From the NCBI GenBank assembly GCA_039183635.1, contig JBCDBL010000182.1, positions 1 to 5,347 on the forward strand: 5,347 nucleotides of DNA. Direction: 5' to 3'. Positions 5,327 through 5,347 of the stretch are shown in pieces. Each line of letters opens with the position of its first letter. Position 1 is the stretch's first letter. Origin of the DNA: JBCDBL01 sp039183635. Lineage in GTDB: Bacteria; Pseudomonadota; Alphaproteobacteria; Caulobacterales; Parvularculaceae. Under the pieces are notes generated by a model. The model did no database searches, was not told the DNA's origin, and was given only the letters and a program-made list of their open reading frames with translations. The position numbers and the translations under genes are program-made.

Positions 5327-5347
5327 TTAAGCCGGTTTCCGGCTTAA
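5327..5347. repeat. Perfect 9-bp hairpin at the window edge
   Basis: TTAAGCCGG (5327-5335) and CCGGCTTAA (5339-5347) pair perfectly around a TTT loop. The stem may continue beyond the window (T5326 would need an A at 5348), so its full length is unknown. It could be a terminator if a T tract follows outside the window, or another dispersed palindrome. Confidence 0.65.

Larger units (their letters stand above)
5096..5347. other. Gene-free, hairpin-rich region after the AsmA gene (cut by window end)
   Basis: No credible gene is present in these 252 bases on either strand. The region is a run of dyads: imperfect ends CTTAAAGCG / CGCTCTAAG (5119-5191), a small CTCTA/TAGAG hairpin (5185-5198), ACAGG/CCTGT (5204-5218), the long 79-nt hairpin (5229-5307) and a 9-bp hairpin at the very end. 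I see no hairpin followed by a T tract that would end the AsmA transcript. The density of dyads resembles the 2606-3088 spacer and suggests accumulated intergenic repeats. Confidence 0.6.

Overview
The window looks like a piece of an alphaproteobacterial chromosome. I infer this from the TonB-dependent receptor style (a 'VVTAQKR' TonB box and a 'VERLEVLRGPQGTAFGRN' plug motif, common in Caulobacterales, Maricaulales, Parvularculales and sphingomonads), from an AsmA-family protein, and from several palindromic intergenic repeats of the GTCATCCCGG/CCGGGATGAC and CTAGAGCAC/GTGCTCTAG kinds, which are typical of that class. The family cannot be fixed from sequence reading alone.

Layout: (1) 1-364 is a non-coding, increasingly AT-rich leader that ends in a plausible promoter (a TATAAT box) and a candidate operator. 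(2) 389-2605 (+; an alternative start lies at 365) encodes a complete TonB-dependent outer-membrane receptor with a signal peptide, plug and 22-strand-type barrel. (3) 2606-3088 has no gene but is packed with inverted repeats: a 43-bp palindrome (2679-2721) abutting a ~223-bp MITE-like element (2720-2942) with perfect 20-bp terminal inverted repeats. Each element is bounded by CTAG/TA, and they share the central one, which suggests sequential IS630/mariner-type insertion. (4) 3089-5095 (+) encodes a complete AsmA-family protein with one N-terminal membrane anchor, a long beta-rich periplasmic part and the C-terminal AsmA_2-like region. (5) 5096-5347 is again gene-free and hairpin-rich, with a 79-nt hairpin (25 of 26 arm positions paired) and a further perfect 9-bp hairpin at the window edge.

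The two genes share a strand but are separated by ~480 bp of repeat-rich DNA and differ in base composition. I see no reason to call them one operon. Both act at the cell envelope: the receptor imports an unidentified scarce substrate through the outer membrane, powered by TonB-ExbB-ExbD, and AsmA-family proteins are linked to outer-membrane lipid homeostasis. A functional link between them is not shown by the sequence. No new enzymatic or defence system is evident. The most unusual content is the nested, highly structured intergenic repeats.
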